Positions 25,261 to 38,092 are shown, numbered from the stretch's first letter. The stretch is 64,000 nucleotides of DNA from Marchantia polymorpha subsp. ruderalis (GCA_037833965.1 AP031358.1:17926001-17990000); one strand, 5' to 3'. Numbers and translations: made by a program. The notes: a model not told the origin generated them from the letters alone.

Positions 25261-28130
25261 TAGAATGCTTTTTGAAATCAAACAATTTTAGAGAATTTTT
25301 TGAATGTGAACTAAATTCTACATTAAATGTATCTTGAAATAAAAATTTTTGAAGTGTGGATAGACTATTAACCCTAAACACTAATTTTGTTTAATCCATT
25401 GTATATAACTTGATCATTTCACATAGATTTTCTTCCATTTGCATTACTATCATGCTTGACATGACTAAAATTTGTTATATCATGAACACATATGATGATA
25501 CAATGATCCCAAACAAATTTAACATGTGATGTGAGATTTGACAAAAAAATCATTCTTTTCTTAAATTTAAGTGAAGAAAAAATGACATCCATTGATTAAA
25601 TAAAAACTCCAATAATCTTTACGTAATTTAATCTTGAGATGTATGCAAGTTATGATCAAATCGCATTGTTTCAATTCATTAAATTTGAAAGATACATGTC
25701 TTTTTGTTGGTAAGGGAGTCGATTTTAACAATCTCATCATGATGATGTAATTATCAATAGTATCTTGTTTGCTGAAAGTACTTTGTTTGTCTGACAATCC
25801 AAGGCAGTGTTAGAAAAACAAAGTCTCATATTCTCAAGACTTATTGCTCTTGTCTTGTGTTACGTTGGAGACATTGAGTGGCAACGATTTGTATATTAGA
25901 AATTTTTGTTGTTGGATTTGATATTTTGGATCAAGACAACTGTATGCATAGACTAGTCTAGATTCAAAACTCCTCATACACATGTCAATATATACAAAAT
26001 TCTTTTTAACTGCAAGATCATTCTATTTATAAGATGAAAAGTAAAGTAAATTGATTAAGTACACAAACATTCACACATGAATGTTCATTTTTTCTAGGAG
26101 TAATATTGCTAACATGATGAATAGGGTTTTTTTGACCTGTCGATTAGGATTTTTTTTTGCCGACGGGTAGTTAGGGTTTTTTCCGTGGCGTTGATAGGTT
26201 CCTCAAAGGCACAAATGGCGCTTGGACTTTGAACTTGATGGTAAATCACTCCAATAGATTTTTTCTGCTCGCTAGTTGGAGTTTTCTTGCCATTGCAGTC
26301 AATTGTCATTGCTTGCCAAAAGAACATGAAGCAAATCCTCCATCATATAGTGGATCAAGAGTACGGCTCTATTGTGATTCTTGAGTTGCCAAAAGACAAT
26401 TTGGTTCATGTCATTGAAGACCATAATCAGGCCCCGTTCACATTCAACAACTCGTCAGTAAGTTCTTAGAAAACACAATATAGCTAAACAAGAAATGTTC
26501 TTCTTCAATTCTCTTGCTTCTTGTTGTAGGTTGTTACCTTGGTCAAGGAGGTCACACCAAATTCATATGACAAAATTGGACTGAAATGAATACTGGAAAT
26601 CACGACACTCTGCTCTTGAATATGTTTAGCTTTGAATGATTTCCAAAACTTTGAGTTGAGATTAAGCAGATTGTGAGATTTTGACAATATATGACAATAT
26701 TTCGTGATCATAATTCATCTCGACAATAATGTAATCTGAATTTAGATTGCTCAAATGAATGCTAGAAACAAATACAAGAGACTAGAAGATACTCATTTTT
26801 CAAAGAAATCAAACATAATTAGATAAATAATCTAAAATCAAAATAATGTATGAGATTCAATTTTTAATTTTGCAACTCTTGCATGATAGGATAAGAATCA
26901 AACTTTCCATAATTTCTTAGTGTATGTAGCCATTTTTGATACTATGAAAGTTTGTCTACATTCCTTCTCATACAAGAGTGTAAAGTTATAATTCTTATAT
27001 ATATCATTTATTAAACTTTCTATATGCACATTACTTAATATTTCATACAACAACATGATTTCGCTTGGATTTGGATTGATCCATATTCATTATTCATTGT
27101 GTGATGTGTATTTTTCTTAATTAAATAATTTCATTAAATTTAAGGTTTCATATAATTCATTGTAATCTTTGACAAAGTGTTAATTATTTGTTAAATATAA
27201 TTAATTCAAAGATGGAGAATTTCTTGTGATACAAGAATACACATATAAGAAAAGAATAGATATAATTTGCAAACTATTAAGACATAGTTTACTCGATTAA
27301 GTAGTACTTGTTTAATACAGCACACCTTGTAACTACAATCACGTGATTCATGCATGATGTACCAATATCAACCAGTATATGTTTATGCAAGAAGCTCATC
27401 ATTTTATTTTTGTAGCTTTGAAATTATTTTGAAAAGTCAATGCTAATTTTGATACATTCAATAAGATTGTGCACGATTATTTTCACAATAGTCTAAATGA
27501 GTTTCATTTAGACTATAATGAGCATTTATTTTCCATTATTGAGAACCCAATGTCCTATGGAACATTAGTTGGTGCAATTTACAACGTAACAATCACGACA
27601 TCTCATATTTTTTCATGCAAGTCAGTAATGAACTGATATATAATTTTTATTAGGCCTAGCCTTAATTTATATATATTTCATCCGCATAATATTTAATTGA
27701 CTGATACTCAAATTTTTGCTTGGTTTTCATCTACAAGTGACCATAAATACTGTGAAGTAAATGGAGATAAAAGCTCTGTTTTCTCTTCTAACTCTCGTCA
27801 TGACTTTCCATATGATCTGCACTTAGTATAGTTTGATGATCCCAGCATTTTATTTTACTCCTTGTATACTCTTTAGCTGGTCTACTTATCTAATCAAGAT
27901 AGAACCAAATAGTCATCAATTAACTTGTTTGAACATTCGGTTCATGTCGTAGAGAGACATGTATCAGATAGAGAAACATCTAATCATAGTTTCATTTATT
28001 ATATTAACACTATTAAAAGTATTAGATTGTTTCTGAAAGATTTTTCGTTACTCAGAGAAAAACTTTCACTTTTATAAAACTCGAAAGTAGACATCAAAGA
28101 AATGTACCAGTCAAACGAAAGCTTATTGTA
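25261..28130. other. AT-rich intergenic DNA
   Basis: Strongly AT-rich with no recognised gene. A perfect 13-bp inverted repeat with a 3-base loop lies at 27488-27516 (atagtctaaatga, loop gtt). Short open frames near 26.1-26.7 kb could be retroelement debris but no domain could be named. Confidence 0.55.
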
Positions 28131-29742
28131 GTGGTACATGGCGAATTGTAAAACGTGTTTCACTCCGAAAGCATATAAAGAAGAGGGAAAGTGTCGGAAC
28201 GCGATCACGTTTAAGGTACGTGGAATTGGCGAAGAACAAGTTACCGGGGAATCAACAAGCGATGGGCCCAGAGCGAAGAAGTCAACGGCACAGGCGGCCA
28301 ATTTTAACTCGAACTGGAACGAGAGCCGCACAAGAACGAAATTCGCTGAAGCGGGGAGTGGAACAGAGCGAACGCACAGTGGTCGGGGAATATGGACTCG
28401 GTCGTCTCGAGCAAGCTCTGGGAATTACTGTGACGCGATGGCAACATTCGAGTCAAGTCTGGAAACGAGTGGGCACTGTGGGGCGAAGGCCGAAATGAGT
28501 GTGCGATCGGAGCTCGCAGTCGCATGCTGGTGACATACACAGAACGCAGACATGATATTATGCCAGACGATGCCCGCCGGCCAGGTCACAGAGCAGAATC
28601 AATGTCAAGCAGGCAGGCAGGCAAGCGAGCGAGCACCTGAAGGACGTCGAGGGCTCAGGGAGGCATTTTCCCGCATGTTTGCAGCCGCTTTGTCTTCTTG
28701 CAAAGCTCCGGCGGTTGTGTCGTCCGATGTCCTCCGCTGCTGCTGCTGCTGCTGCACCATGCACGCACGCGCGCGCATTTCCCCGCGAGCTGGCCTGGCC
28801 TGGCCGGATCGAGAAGTATTATTCTGCGGTGCCCGCCCGGCTGACCGCCTCCTGGTCGACCACTGGTGCCCAATACAAAAGATAATCCTGTATCTGGTCT
28901 CGTGCAGCAGCGCTCCAGATTCCCTTCCTGTGTTGTGCTCTCGGATCGCTTCTGTCGAACATGACACCGATCGTCCGCCCTCTCCCTCTCCCCTCACCTC
29001 TCTTCCCTCTCGGGCCTCGCTTCGTCGGAGCCCTGTCTGATCTGAGCGCTGCCGAGCACATGCTGCAGCATGAGAGATCGGAGCATGTTGAGTACGCATG
29101 AAGTCCGTACTTGAGATGGTGCATCGCAAGCCGACAAACACAGATCATCGACGACAGCAATGTGGCAGGACGAAGCCCAGTTGGGAGAGATTCCCTCCTC
29201 CCCCGAACTTCAGGAAAAGGTACTGATGCTCCACCGTGGACTACAAGGCAGCGACATGCTCCAAATTCGACGGGGGGACCAAATTGTGCTCAAATTTCAC
29301 CTGAAAGCGGGAAAGAAATTCGAAAGCACGGATGCCACACATAGAGAGGCCTTTCGATGCATGCAGTCTATCCTTCTGCTCTCCCTCTGCTAACAAGGCA
29401 GGCAGGCAGGCAGGCAGGCAGGCAGTCTGTCAGTCAGCCCTCGGCTGTGAACCATCGTCGAGCACGGAAGAAAGGACCGACAAGTCCCAGGATTCCTTCC
29501 GCGAAGATTTCAAGAAGAGCACAAAGCCAGAGCCTGACCGGAATTCAACACATGGCGACGAGGAGAGTCGAGCGAAGCAGATGAATGAGTAAACGACGAG
29601 ACCTGGCTTGTTACTCTAGGATGAGTGCGCGCGTAGGCGCAGCTTCCACCGAACATTGGATAGATGTTCGCAGGAGATTCAGATCAGGGTATCGAACCAG
29701 GACCAGGATCAGGACGAGAACCAGGGTTCTAGTTCGTGACAT
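28131..29742 (+). promoter_or_regulatory. GC-rich upstream and leader region of the F-box gene
   Basis: Composition switches abruptly from AT-rich to GC-rich near 28.2 kb and stays so to the F-box start. It contains simple repeats: a GCT/CTG run at 28736-28755 and seven GGCA units at 29397-29425, with a shorter GGCA run near 28609. Several long overlapping frames on both strands (for example 28138-28533 plus and 28605-29141 minus) are explained by the GC content and low-complexity runs. This is probably promoter and 5' untranslated leader. Confidence 0.45.
29397..29425. repeat. (GGCA)7 microsatellite
   Basis: Seven uninterrupted GGCA units plus a partial unit, about 320 bp before the F-box start codon, probably in its leader. 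Confidence 0.9.
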
Positions 29743-31074
29743 GTGAAGTTTGTGGCTTCAGGAGAAGCGGGGGAGATGGACAGCAAGCTGTGGTCGAGAT
29801 TGCCGGAGGATGAACAAGTGATGGTCTTGTCGTTCCTGCCGTGGTTCGAAATTCTGCGCTTGAGGGTCGTGTGCGTGAAGTGGAATCAGATCCTGCGAAG
29901 CTCAGAGTTCAGGCAGAATTGGAGGGGCAGAGAGTCGTCCCAAACCCCTCTCTGCTTCATGGGCAGCAAGGACTACGGGACGAGGATCTACAACCCTGCA
30001 CTTCAGAAGTGGCAAGACTGCGGCCGCTCGTTCGTCACATTCCGCATGGACGAAGGGGTTTACAAGGCCCCGGACGCTCGAGTGATGGGCTCGGCTCGCG
30101 GCCTTCTCTTGCTGCAGATTCTTCTGGGGCCCGGCTACGCCGCTGCCACCCCGCACTCGCTGATGCAAGACCTATTCGTCGTGAATCCCCTCGACCCTCT
30201 GAACAAGAAGAGAGTGCGCCTGCTGCCTCACCTGCAGCACCCCAACACGAGCAGCGTGCTGGGAATGGCGTGGAACGACATCACGCGCTCGCATCAGATT
30301 CTCTTCCAGCACCACCCCGAGGGTCTGATCTTCAACGATATTTCGTCTCAGGAATCGAACATGTGGACTTTCTACAGTTACGACGTGGAGAACGATGCGT
30401 GGGACCGAGTTGCTCGATGGCCCAAAGATAGGTACAGGGATTTTCAGTCTCCCTCCATAGCCGGCGGCAATTTTCAGTGCCTGGCGAAGATGTGCTCGTC
30501 CTCTCTCCCCTACGGATCCACGCCGCCGTCGGTGCAAAGGTTTCGTTATTATCTCCGGGACAAGTCGGGGAAGAATTGGCTGAACGAGCCCACTTGGGTC
30601 GAGCTGGAGGATCATGGAGCTCCGTCGCTCCCATATCCTCTTCACTTCGCCATTCTGTTCCATCAGGACCACGAGACTTTCGTGGCGGGCGGGGAAGTGA
30701 GTTTCAGCTTAGTGGACAATAGCGACGAGTATATAGGCCTGCAAGATTTTACGGTGTGGAAATTGCATGAAGAAAGATCGGAGGAGTCCGAGTGTGAGGA
30801 GAATCAGTGGCTGGAAATTCACAGAATGCCGAGTGAAATTGTGGATACGTTTCGGAAGGGTGTCAATATGCAATTCTATTGCGCAGCTAATGAGAAGTTC
30901 CTGATTGTTGCCAATTGGTGGAGAGATTGCGCCGTGTTGGATATGAACAATATGTCTTGGCGCGTACTTCCACCAGAACCACACAATCTCTCAGCAGAAT
31001 CTCCCATCCGGGAAGAGCTCTTTGACCTCTTTTATTTACACCTTTGCGAACCGAGATTGGACATCCTCTTGTAA
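29743..31074 (+). CDS. F-box protein with kelch/galactose-oxidase-like C-terminal region
   Basis: One intronless frame of 443 codons. Residues about 17-56 form an F-box: LPEDEQVMVLSFLPWFEILR, then RVVCVKWNQILRS. F-box proteins of this kind are the substrate-binding subunits of SCF ubiquitin ligases and contact SKP1 through this domain. The rest resembles the six-bladed beta-propeller region of plant F-box/kelch proteins, with repeated short W-containing blocks such as NPALQKWQDC, YSYDVENDAWDRV and CAVLDMNNMSWRVLPP. Kelch motifs are weak, so the fold is inferred. The second methionine (29776, MDSKLWSRLPEDE) is an equally plausible start because the first 11 residues are not F-box-like. The substrate is unknown. 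The gene converges with the glycosyltransferase gene at 33.5-35.1 kb. Confidence 0.88.
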   Translation: MKFVASGEAGEMDSKLWSRLPEDEQVMVLSFLPWFEILRLRVVCVKWNQILRSSEFRQNWRGRESSQTPLCFMGSKDYGTRIYNPALQKWQDCGRSFVTFRMDEGVYKAPDARVMGSARGLLLLQILLGPGYAAATPHSLMQDLFVVNPLDPLNKKRVRLLPHLQHPNTSSVLGMAWNDITRSHQILFQHHPEGLIFNDISSQESNMWTFYSYDVENDAWDRVARWPKDRYRDFQSPSIAGGNFQCLAKMCSSSLPYGSTPPSVQRFRYYLRDKSGKNWLNEPTWVELEDHGAPSLPYPLHFAILFHQDHETFVAGGEVSFSLVDNSDEYIGLQDFTVWKLHEERSEESECEENQWLEIHRMPSEIVDTFRKGVNMQFYCAANEKFLIVANWWRDCAVLDMNNMSWRVLPPEPHNLSAESPIREELFDLFYLHLCEPRLDILL

Positions 31075-33480
31075 AGAAATTCAATCGCTGGAGCAATAAT
31101 CTGCTCCCATCTTCGTCGTACCTCGAATTTGCACCAGACGAAGTGCTGTAAATTAGATAGATATCGCGTACATGTTAGGAACTATCACACACGCTTTTGA
31201 TTGATCTCCTTTTGCCTGGATCAGTGAGGACTTCAGTGCACGCAGCGCTGCTGGACAACGTGGTGAAAAACAGTAAAGTTCTCTCCAGCTCTCAAGCAGG
31301 CTGGGCTTATACCATCAGAAGATTAATGTCATAATTGTTTGTGATGTTTATCGGATACACGATTGTCATCTTTTATGTGATGCCCACGTTGGTCTTGATG
31401 GTGACAGTAACTGGAAGAATTACCAAATCTGGATTCTAGCTTCAATGGCTTCAATGCATGCTTGCTGGAAGACATTCGAAGAATCAGACCTCTTCTGGTC
31501 TCGTCCTCAACAGTATCTCTTGAGATATTTCCTCTGCTGTCTATGAGGGACCAAGTAATCATTACAAACTCTGGCTCTCTGAACCGTTTCATTTCCCAAA
31601 TACAACGACTCGGCTCACGTGGCTGTAGAGGCCGTTTGTAAAACTAATTTCGAGGGCTTAAAAGTATGACAATTACTTTACCCTCCTGAAGGGTTTTATG
31701 GATGTAAACTCCCATGCCTATCTTATACTAGTTTCTTGGCCGTTTCTATTGCGTATTCTTCTCTCCAACAGCGATATCCAGACAACGAAATAGATCTTGA
31801 TGTCCTCACAGTAGTGTCTATGTATGTTTGGGGAGTAATGTTGTCTGAGTCAGGATCCATCAACTTCATCACACTCTTCCTGTTTCATATGTCGATCTGC
31901 CGACCCCACTGCTGTGAGCAATGGACGAAGATCGGTACTGTTGACAACTTTTACCCCCAAATCTTGTTATTCTGTAGATAAAACATATTCTGGGCGGAAA
32001 CAAAGTAATGAACAGAGCCTGATATTGTGTGAGAAGTTGAATGAAGCAGATACATTTATTTCTGGAAGGAGTCAAGTTTTGCAGGTGCTAGCTAACTAAG
32101 GCTCGAAAATCGACAGAAAGTATGCGTGAAGTTGCACAATACAGATCTGCTGGTTCTAAAGGTGGTACAGAGTTGTGCTGTGATTTCATTGTGTAGGCTG
32201 GGTCGGTCAATACTCTTCCAGTGTTAAACATAGAAGCCATAACTGTAGTGAGTGCGTTGGACTGCTTGATACTATCCGCTGTATGTCAGAAAGCCTGCCT
32301 AACACAACCACCCTCAGTTTCTAGTGTCCGAACACAGACTTATATAACTTCACGTCATAAGAAACAAAAAATAACGTCTCGATTTCTTAGGTAGTTGATT
32401 GATTGCAAGGTGCTGCTACTGTAATAGGTCCTCTGAGGAAATTCACTCTTTCTCAGACTGAATCGCCGAAACAGACCTCCTACAGTAAAGTCCTTAGTGT
32501 GGAGGAAAACGCTTTCCCCACACTGATGACTTTTCAAAATAGAATATTTCTTTCATTCTAAGAGGAGTTCACTTTGTAATCAGCGTGGGGGAACATGAAG
32601 AATGAATTAAGAAATTAGAATGTTATGCAGGAGCTCGATTAGGTGCTGGAATGAAGATTTGAGCTTCCAGCCCCGCTCGACCAGTGGGTGTGTGTCGGAA
32701 TATCCATTACGAATCATTGTGATCGTACTGTTTGGGACCAAGATCGTGCTGTCAAACTGAATGGATCCAGTCCTGATAACAGGTGACAAAAAATTGAAAT
32801 CTCACTGCAATCGAAATGTGACAGATCGAACAGATTGATTACATTGCATATCCAGGTTGTTTGTTAAAGATACTCCGTCATATTCCGTGATTAGGGGCGA
32901 TATGAAATCAAGTCGTGGCATTGTCTTTTCACGACAGAAAGAGTGGACTTCGTACCTTCACATTTCTCCCTGATATTCGGTGATTCTCTTATCGATGATA
33001 AATTTACACCATTACAGAAAAATCATGTCGATATTGTACCTTGCAGAGATCCTTACTTGCCCTTCATGTGCAGACTGACTCATCAACATGGCAAGAATGG
33101 ATCTCGTTGCTCCTTGCAACGAGATCGATTCTGATCTTGTTGTGGAGAACGACTCCATAGCCGATGACAACTATCGGAAATCTCACCTTCCGCCTTGCTC
33201 ACCCAAAGATTCCCAAACTGATACCGAATTTAAATTCGACCTCAAATTCCACGAGGATCTGGGGCCTACAGAAATCCACCCCAATTTCACGTTCCTAGCT
33301 TGCCAATGTGTTGACTATATTGTACAGTGGTCCAGACGAACTTATTCTGAACGGTCCCAGAGCAGCTAAGGGGACACTAGATGCGAATCAGATCTGATCT
33401 GGTACTGGCCTTGACCGAGTGCTGCAGTTCAATTACAGTCTCAATGGTCCTCTGGCGGATCGGTGGCTCATTTCTGTACA
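31075..33480. other. Intergenic between convergent genes
   Basis: Holds the 3' flanks of the F-box gene (+) and the glycosyltransferase gene (-). Open frames up to 93 codons (plus 33088-33369) have no recognisable domain. No repeats or RNA genes seen. Confidence 0.5.
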
Positions 33481-35148
33481 CTAATCGGAGAAGTATTTGC
33501 TTCTGTGGGGAAGACAGTCGTGAGGCAGTGGATAGTGGCAGTAGATTTCATTTTTCATACACAGAAACAAGCGCTCGTAAGAAGCTGCCATTTTGGTAGC
33601 AGTGAACATGAAAGACGCGTACTCGAGGCTTGACTCGCCCTTCTCCCGAAGCTTGTCTTTGCCATCTCGGATGATGGCTCTCAGAGCAGCGATCAGCGCT
33701 TCGACGTTGGGCGAAAATGTGTAACCGAAGTCGCTGCTGATCACGACGCTCCTGGTGATGCTCGAGAATTTGGTGGCGAGCAGAGGCTTGCCGCACTGCA
33801 TGGCTTCCAGGAGCGTGTGATCCAAGCCTTGAGATCTGAGCGTGGGATTGGCGAAGACGTCCAACGAGTTGTAGAATTGGCCGAGATCCGCAGGGTTCAT
33901 GGATCCCAGAGTCTTAGCATTGGGGCCCAGCTCCTTGTACCGCTCGCCCCAAGGCCCAGCGCCGGCGATCAGAAGGTACACATCGTCGTGCTCTTTGAGA
34001 ATTTCACGGAACGCCTCGAACAAGAGCGGATGCCCCTTGTCGCGGACCAGCCGCCCCGCAGCCCCGAGCACCAGACGAGCGCGAGCGGGCACTCCGAGCT
34101 GGGCGCGAAACGCAGCGCCCTGGACGGGGTCCGGGCGGAATTTAGACTCGTCCACGCCGTTGAGGATGGTGTGCACATTGGCCTCGGGAAGCTCGTAGAC
34201 CGTGCGCAGAACGTCCGAGACGAAGTCGCTGGTGGCGACGTGATGCTTGTAGCTATGGAAGAAGCGCACCTCGTCCGAGACGCGCAGCAGGCGCTCGTGC
34301 ATGTTCTTCTGCAGCTCGGGCGAGCGAGGCTGCCCGGGCTTGCGGATCAGGTCCTGGACGATGTCGGAGTGGATGACCTCGAAGGCGATGCCGTGCCAGG
34401 ACGCAGCCATCGCCGGCACGTCCTTGGCGCGCCAGTGCGGCAGCGCGACGCTCTCGGAGTGCACGAGGTCGAAGGCGCGCGACGCGTTCGCGCGGGCGAA
34501 CAGCTCCCAGGCCTCGAAGACCGGCAGCCCGCCGTTGGCGTTCGGCTTCACGAAGTGCACGCGCAGGTTCCCGTCGCGCACGTCGGCCGGGTGGCTCCCG
34601 TCGCCCGACATCGTGAACACCTCCACCTCGTGCCCGCGCCGCGCCAGCTCCCCGTGCAGCGTCATGGCGTGCCGCTCCAGCCCGCCCGGCGTCCCGCCCA
34701 CCGGCCACTTCTTGACGAACAGCGCGATGCGCAGAGTCGCCGGCGGCTTCTCGCCGTAGCACAGCCGGTTCCACGGCGTGGTCAGGGTCCTCACGTCACC
34801 GGACCATCCCGCTCGCGACGATCCATCGTCGCGAGCGACACCGGTCCCTCGATCCGGCCTGTGCCGGCAGCACGAGAGCGCCTGGAGAAATCCGAATTGC
34901 GCTTCGACGTTGCTGGCGGCGGAGGCCAGCGAGCAAATGGGCCCGATGGTCGCGAGGAGGAACAAGAAGGTCGACCAGATGATGAGCATGGCCCAGATGC
35001 ACTGCCAGGAGCAGCCCAGGGCCGGTCCTCGTCCTCGGTGAGCTTTCGATCTCGGAGTCCCTCGATCTCTGTTTCCGGATCCACCATCGCGATCCACTTT
35101 CTTCCTAGTCGTGGCCATCCCCGCTTCGTCCTCACTCAGATCGTCCAT
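33481..35148 (-). CDS. GT4-family glycosyltransferase, type II membrane protein
   Basis: One intronless frame of 555 codons, GC-rich. Residues 1-48 are hydrophilic and basic, and residues about 51-75 (IWAMLIIWSTFLFLLATIGP...) form a single signal-anchor helix. The remainder is a GT-B catalytic domain. Family marks: GGLERHAMTLHGELARRGHE (about 155-174) in the acceptor lobe, SWHGIAFE (250-257), ILNGVDESKFRPD (about 328-340), GAAGRLVRDKGHPLLFEAF, LIAGAGPWGERY and the donor-binding GLDHTLLEAMQCGKPLLA near 440-458. The usual first Glu of the EX7E motif is Gln here (SQGLDHTLLE), as I recall for plant relatives annotated as UDP-glycosyltransferase superfamily or glycosyl transferase family 1 proteins. 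It probably acts in the Golgi or ER lumen; the sugar donor and acceptor are unknown. The long plus-strand frame across it is an antisense shadow. Confidence 0.9.
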   Translation of the reverse strand: MDDLSEDEAGMATTRKKVDRDGGSGNRDRGTPRSKAHRGRGPALGCSWQCIWAMLIIWSTFLFLLATIGPICSLASAASNVEAQFGFLQALSCCRHRPDRGTGVARDDGSSRAGWSGDVRTLTTPWNRLCYGEKPPATLRIALFVKKWPVGGTPGGLERHAMTLHGELARRGHEVEVFTMSGDGSHPADVRDGNLRVHFVKPNANGGLPVFEAWELFARANASRAFDLVHSESVALPHWRAKDVPAMAASWHGIAFEVIHSDIVQDLIRKPGQPRSPELQKNMHERLLRVSDEVRFFHSYKHHVATSDFVSDVLRTVYELPEANVHTILNGVDESKFRPDPVQGAAFRAQLGVPARARLVLGAAGRLVRDKGHPLLFEAFREILKEHDDVYLLIAGAGPWGERYKELGPNAKTLGSMNPADLGQFYNSLDVFANPTLRSQGLDHTLLEAMQCGKPLLATKFSSITRSVVISSDFGYTFSPNVEALIAALRAIIRDGKDKLREKGESSLEYASFMFTATKMAASYERLFLCMKNEIYCHYPLPHDCLPHRSKYFSD

Positions 35149-37846
35149 AACATCTGCAATCTACTCCTCTTCTCCATCTCATCTCGTCGCGTCGCCCCAT
35201 GACGATCAGGCCTTGCGCTCGCTCTCGCTCGTGCATTCTCTCGACGGATCCGTGCAATGTCATCGGTTATGGACACGAGTAAGAGGATGTTATCACTCGT
35301 GACTCGCTCGAAAAGTCCACCTGCTTCACACATCTCATGATCGAATGTGAGTCCTCAACTGTACCCTCGCAGGTTCTGCGAGGGTACTGATGAAAGAGCG
35401 TTCTGATCCAGGCAGCCCTCACTCGCCACGATTCCCACTTCCCACCACCGAAATCTTGTTGGAACGAATCGGACTCTGTTGTTGGAGCACCTCAATCCTT
35501 GCGAGATTGGGAGTTGAAGTGGGAGATTTCTGCACACGGTGTATAGATGGGATGATTATAAGGTCAACTCGCCATAACAGCTTCGGCTCGTGAAGGACGG
35601 AGGGAGGGATTGAGTGAGTGAGTTGGGTTGTCAGTTAGTGCGCAGGCTTGATGCAAAGATCGTCAAACGTGTCGGAGAAAGTTTACTCGAGTCCGTAGTC
35701 ACTTACTTGCCTTCCTTCCTTCTGCGGCATCGGTGCCCTTGCATTATTAAGGCACCGAACTCACGACGTTAAGCTTTGGCTCCGTTCCACGTCTGTCCTC
35801 CAGGCGAGAGACGACTTTCGTCTAAAGAAGCCAGGTCCATAACGTTTTCTTGGTTTCCTTTTCAGTCTCTGCGATGACGCTTGTAATTTGGCATTATAAG
35901 CCTTCACGGGAAGGAGTACTGTACGTCCCTCTTCCTCAGGTCGTTCTGTATGTCTGATCTCGTCGACATTCAATCCAACTCCTGCTCACGCACAGTCGCG
36001 TCCTGCGTGCAGTTTGACGTCGCCCACGTTTTCGAATGACACCGACGAATAGTGAAGGAGTGTCCTCTCTGCGAAGAGGAGAGGCCTCAACCTTCCCGAA
36101 CAGACAGAACAGACTGCGCAAATGGTGAAAAAAGAGTTTCTGCACGCCCAGCTGAAAGGTTCGTTTGAGAATCAGCCTTGCACGGTTCGTTCTGTGTCCG
36201 CCTTATGGCACAGAGCCCAATAGTTTTCAAGTTCGATGGGAGCAAGGAATGCTCATAGATCCTAGACATCTGAATTCTACATGTTGAAGACAGTCATCCA
36301 GTCGAATCACCATCATTCGCACCATGGAATCATCTCACAATCACCATACAACGCGATGCAAACTCCATCTGAGATATATATCTTCGCTAGAAGATGTGGC
36401 GAAGGATTTAGACTCGAGGGCACTCTACGGTGATGTGCCAAGAAGAAAGCGAAAGGAATTGAGCACCTGATTTGTAATTTTTTATAAATGTGTACTGAAT
36501 CTATACTGCAAAGCGGAACGGAACACATGTTCACCCTGATATTAGAATCTAGATACAGCGATTGCTCTTAAGAACTCGGAGCTGAAGGTCTTTCTGTGCG
36601 AGCTTTGACAGCACCTGCAGGAACCGATCAGCCACAAGTAAAGATGGATGGACAAAAGGGATGGACACAAGCTCTTGGGATCGGATCAACTGAATGCCAG
36701 TTTTGCTGACAGTTTACAGTACGATACCCAAGAAGTAATACCGCAATCTTCAATTTGGGTCATCCCACGACAGTCAATCGTATGTAGCTCAAGTCTTCAG
36801 ACGTATCACGCTTTGTGGAAATTTAAATGCTGTGTATGCTGCTGCCACAAGTTCAACACGTTGAGACCTCTGCCTTTCAAGTTTGAGCTGCCTAGGTCCA
36901 TCTCAAGCTTTCTTCAATTCTCCCAACCCAGTCGTCAATGAACATTGGCAGTGAAGGCAACACCGTAAACATAGACTAGAAGTTCTTCAATAAATTTCTT
37001 GTTCCTGGTTGAGCTGGTTGCTTCGATTCTAAAGCAATGAAGGTCAATCAATGCACACAAATTTAACCACATCATCAGCCAATCGGCCTCGTGCGCTTTT
37101 CCCTAGCGCTCACGCCCTCCCGCTCTACATTCTCCGCCGCGACTTCGAACCCCACAAAGCACAACATTTCTTTCATTCAAAGGCACGAGAATAGAGAGGA
37201 AGGAATCAGAAGATCTGGCCTGATATGTTGAAACAAACCAACGGTATCATGTTACAATCAACAGCGATTCCATTGTTTCTGGGAGAACAACAATGGACAG
37301 ATCTGAAAGATTTCAGACTATGTCAAAAGTGTAAACCGCTCCGCACATTGATTCCATCTAATCAATAAAGGATGTACAAGACTGAAAGTTATGAAATCTA
37401 GGACTATATCTTACGGCAAAATAGAACATAACAACTAATACGAATTCATGCAACTTAGATAATTTAGAAAATAAAATCTTAAACAGTTTATGTATTAATA
37501 TTATGTGATGAGTACTTTGGAATATGATTGTGAGGAAATCTGCATTGTAACAAACTTTACTAAAGTAAAGGTAGAATCTATGTTGTGTTTTGCAATTGGA
37601 ACACGAAATTACTCAAATTATAGAAAATCATACCACGTAATGATGCAGAGATTATTCTTCTCACTTGCCAGATTTAAAGGGTTGAATCTAAATTAAGTTT
37701 ATGTATCAATATTTTGCAAAAAATAATGTATCCATATTCATATTTCAATATCACAATTTGTTTCATCAGATTTTCATTAATTTTTTCTGGAAAAGCTTCT
37801 ACGACCAAAAAAGATTCAAACTGCTCGGAGATTTGTACATTAAGAA
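35149..37846. other. Intergenic, glycosyltransferase promoter side
   Basis: The first few hundred bases should hold the glycosyltransferase promoter and leader, but no unequivocal TATA box was identified. No gene is recognised further on. The sequence turns AT-rich near 37.2 kb, before the LTR element. Confidence 0.5.
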
Positions 37847-38092
37847 TGTTGATGTTAACTCCGATTAAGGAGTAACCTTAGGATTTAGCTATATATAGCT
37901 AGGTTGATCGCCAATTTTGGGTATATATACGTTTAGTACAATCTTGCGATGCACTTCCACGTGCATCGCAAGTGCATTTCCACGTGCACTTGGATGTACT
38001 CCCTCCCAAGGGTGAACCATTTTATTTTTGTCTCTTGTGTTGTTTGGCTTGGCTTGAGTATGTCATTGTGTTTCTCAAATTTTACCTTAACA
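37847..38092 (+). repeat. 5' LTR (246 bp)
   Basis: Shares the start (TGTTGA..taactccgattaa), a central block (gtgaa-ca-ttttattt-tgtctcttg) and the end (tggcttggcttgagt-tgtcattgt) with the right copy. It carries an extra short inverted duplication, gcatcgcaagtgcatttcca, absent on the right. Divergence is substantial, so insertion is not recent. Confidence 0.88.

Noticed and set aside
27488..27516. 13-bp inverted repeat considered as a microRNA precursor
   Set aside because: Stem and loop are far too short for a plant microRNA hairpin and the region is AT-rich.
28138..28533. 131-codon plus-strand open frame upstream of the F-box gene
   Set aside because: No recognisable domain, overlaps other long frames in a GC-rich repeat-laden stretch, and has no splice or start context to support it.
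28605..29141. 178-codon minus-strand open frame
   Set aside because: The translation is dominated by Q, S and R runs from CTG repeats and is best explained by composition.
30172..30672. Minus-strand frame of 166 codons
   Set aside because: Antisense shadow of the F-box coding sequence.
33088..33369. 93-codon plus-strand open frame between the convergent genes
   Set aside because: No recognisable domain and no supporting exon structure; probably 3' flank sequence.
33817..35202. 461-codon plus-strand open frame
   Set aside because: It is antisense to the well-supported GT4 glycosyltransferase in GC-rich sequence; its translation is low-complexity (R, H, V, E rich) with no domain.
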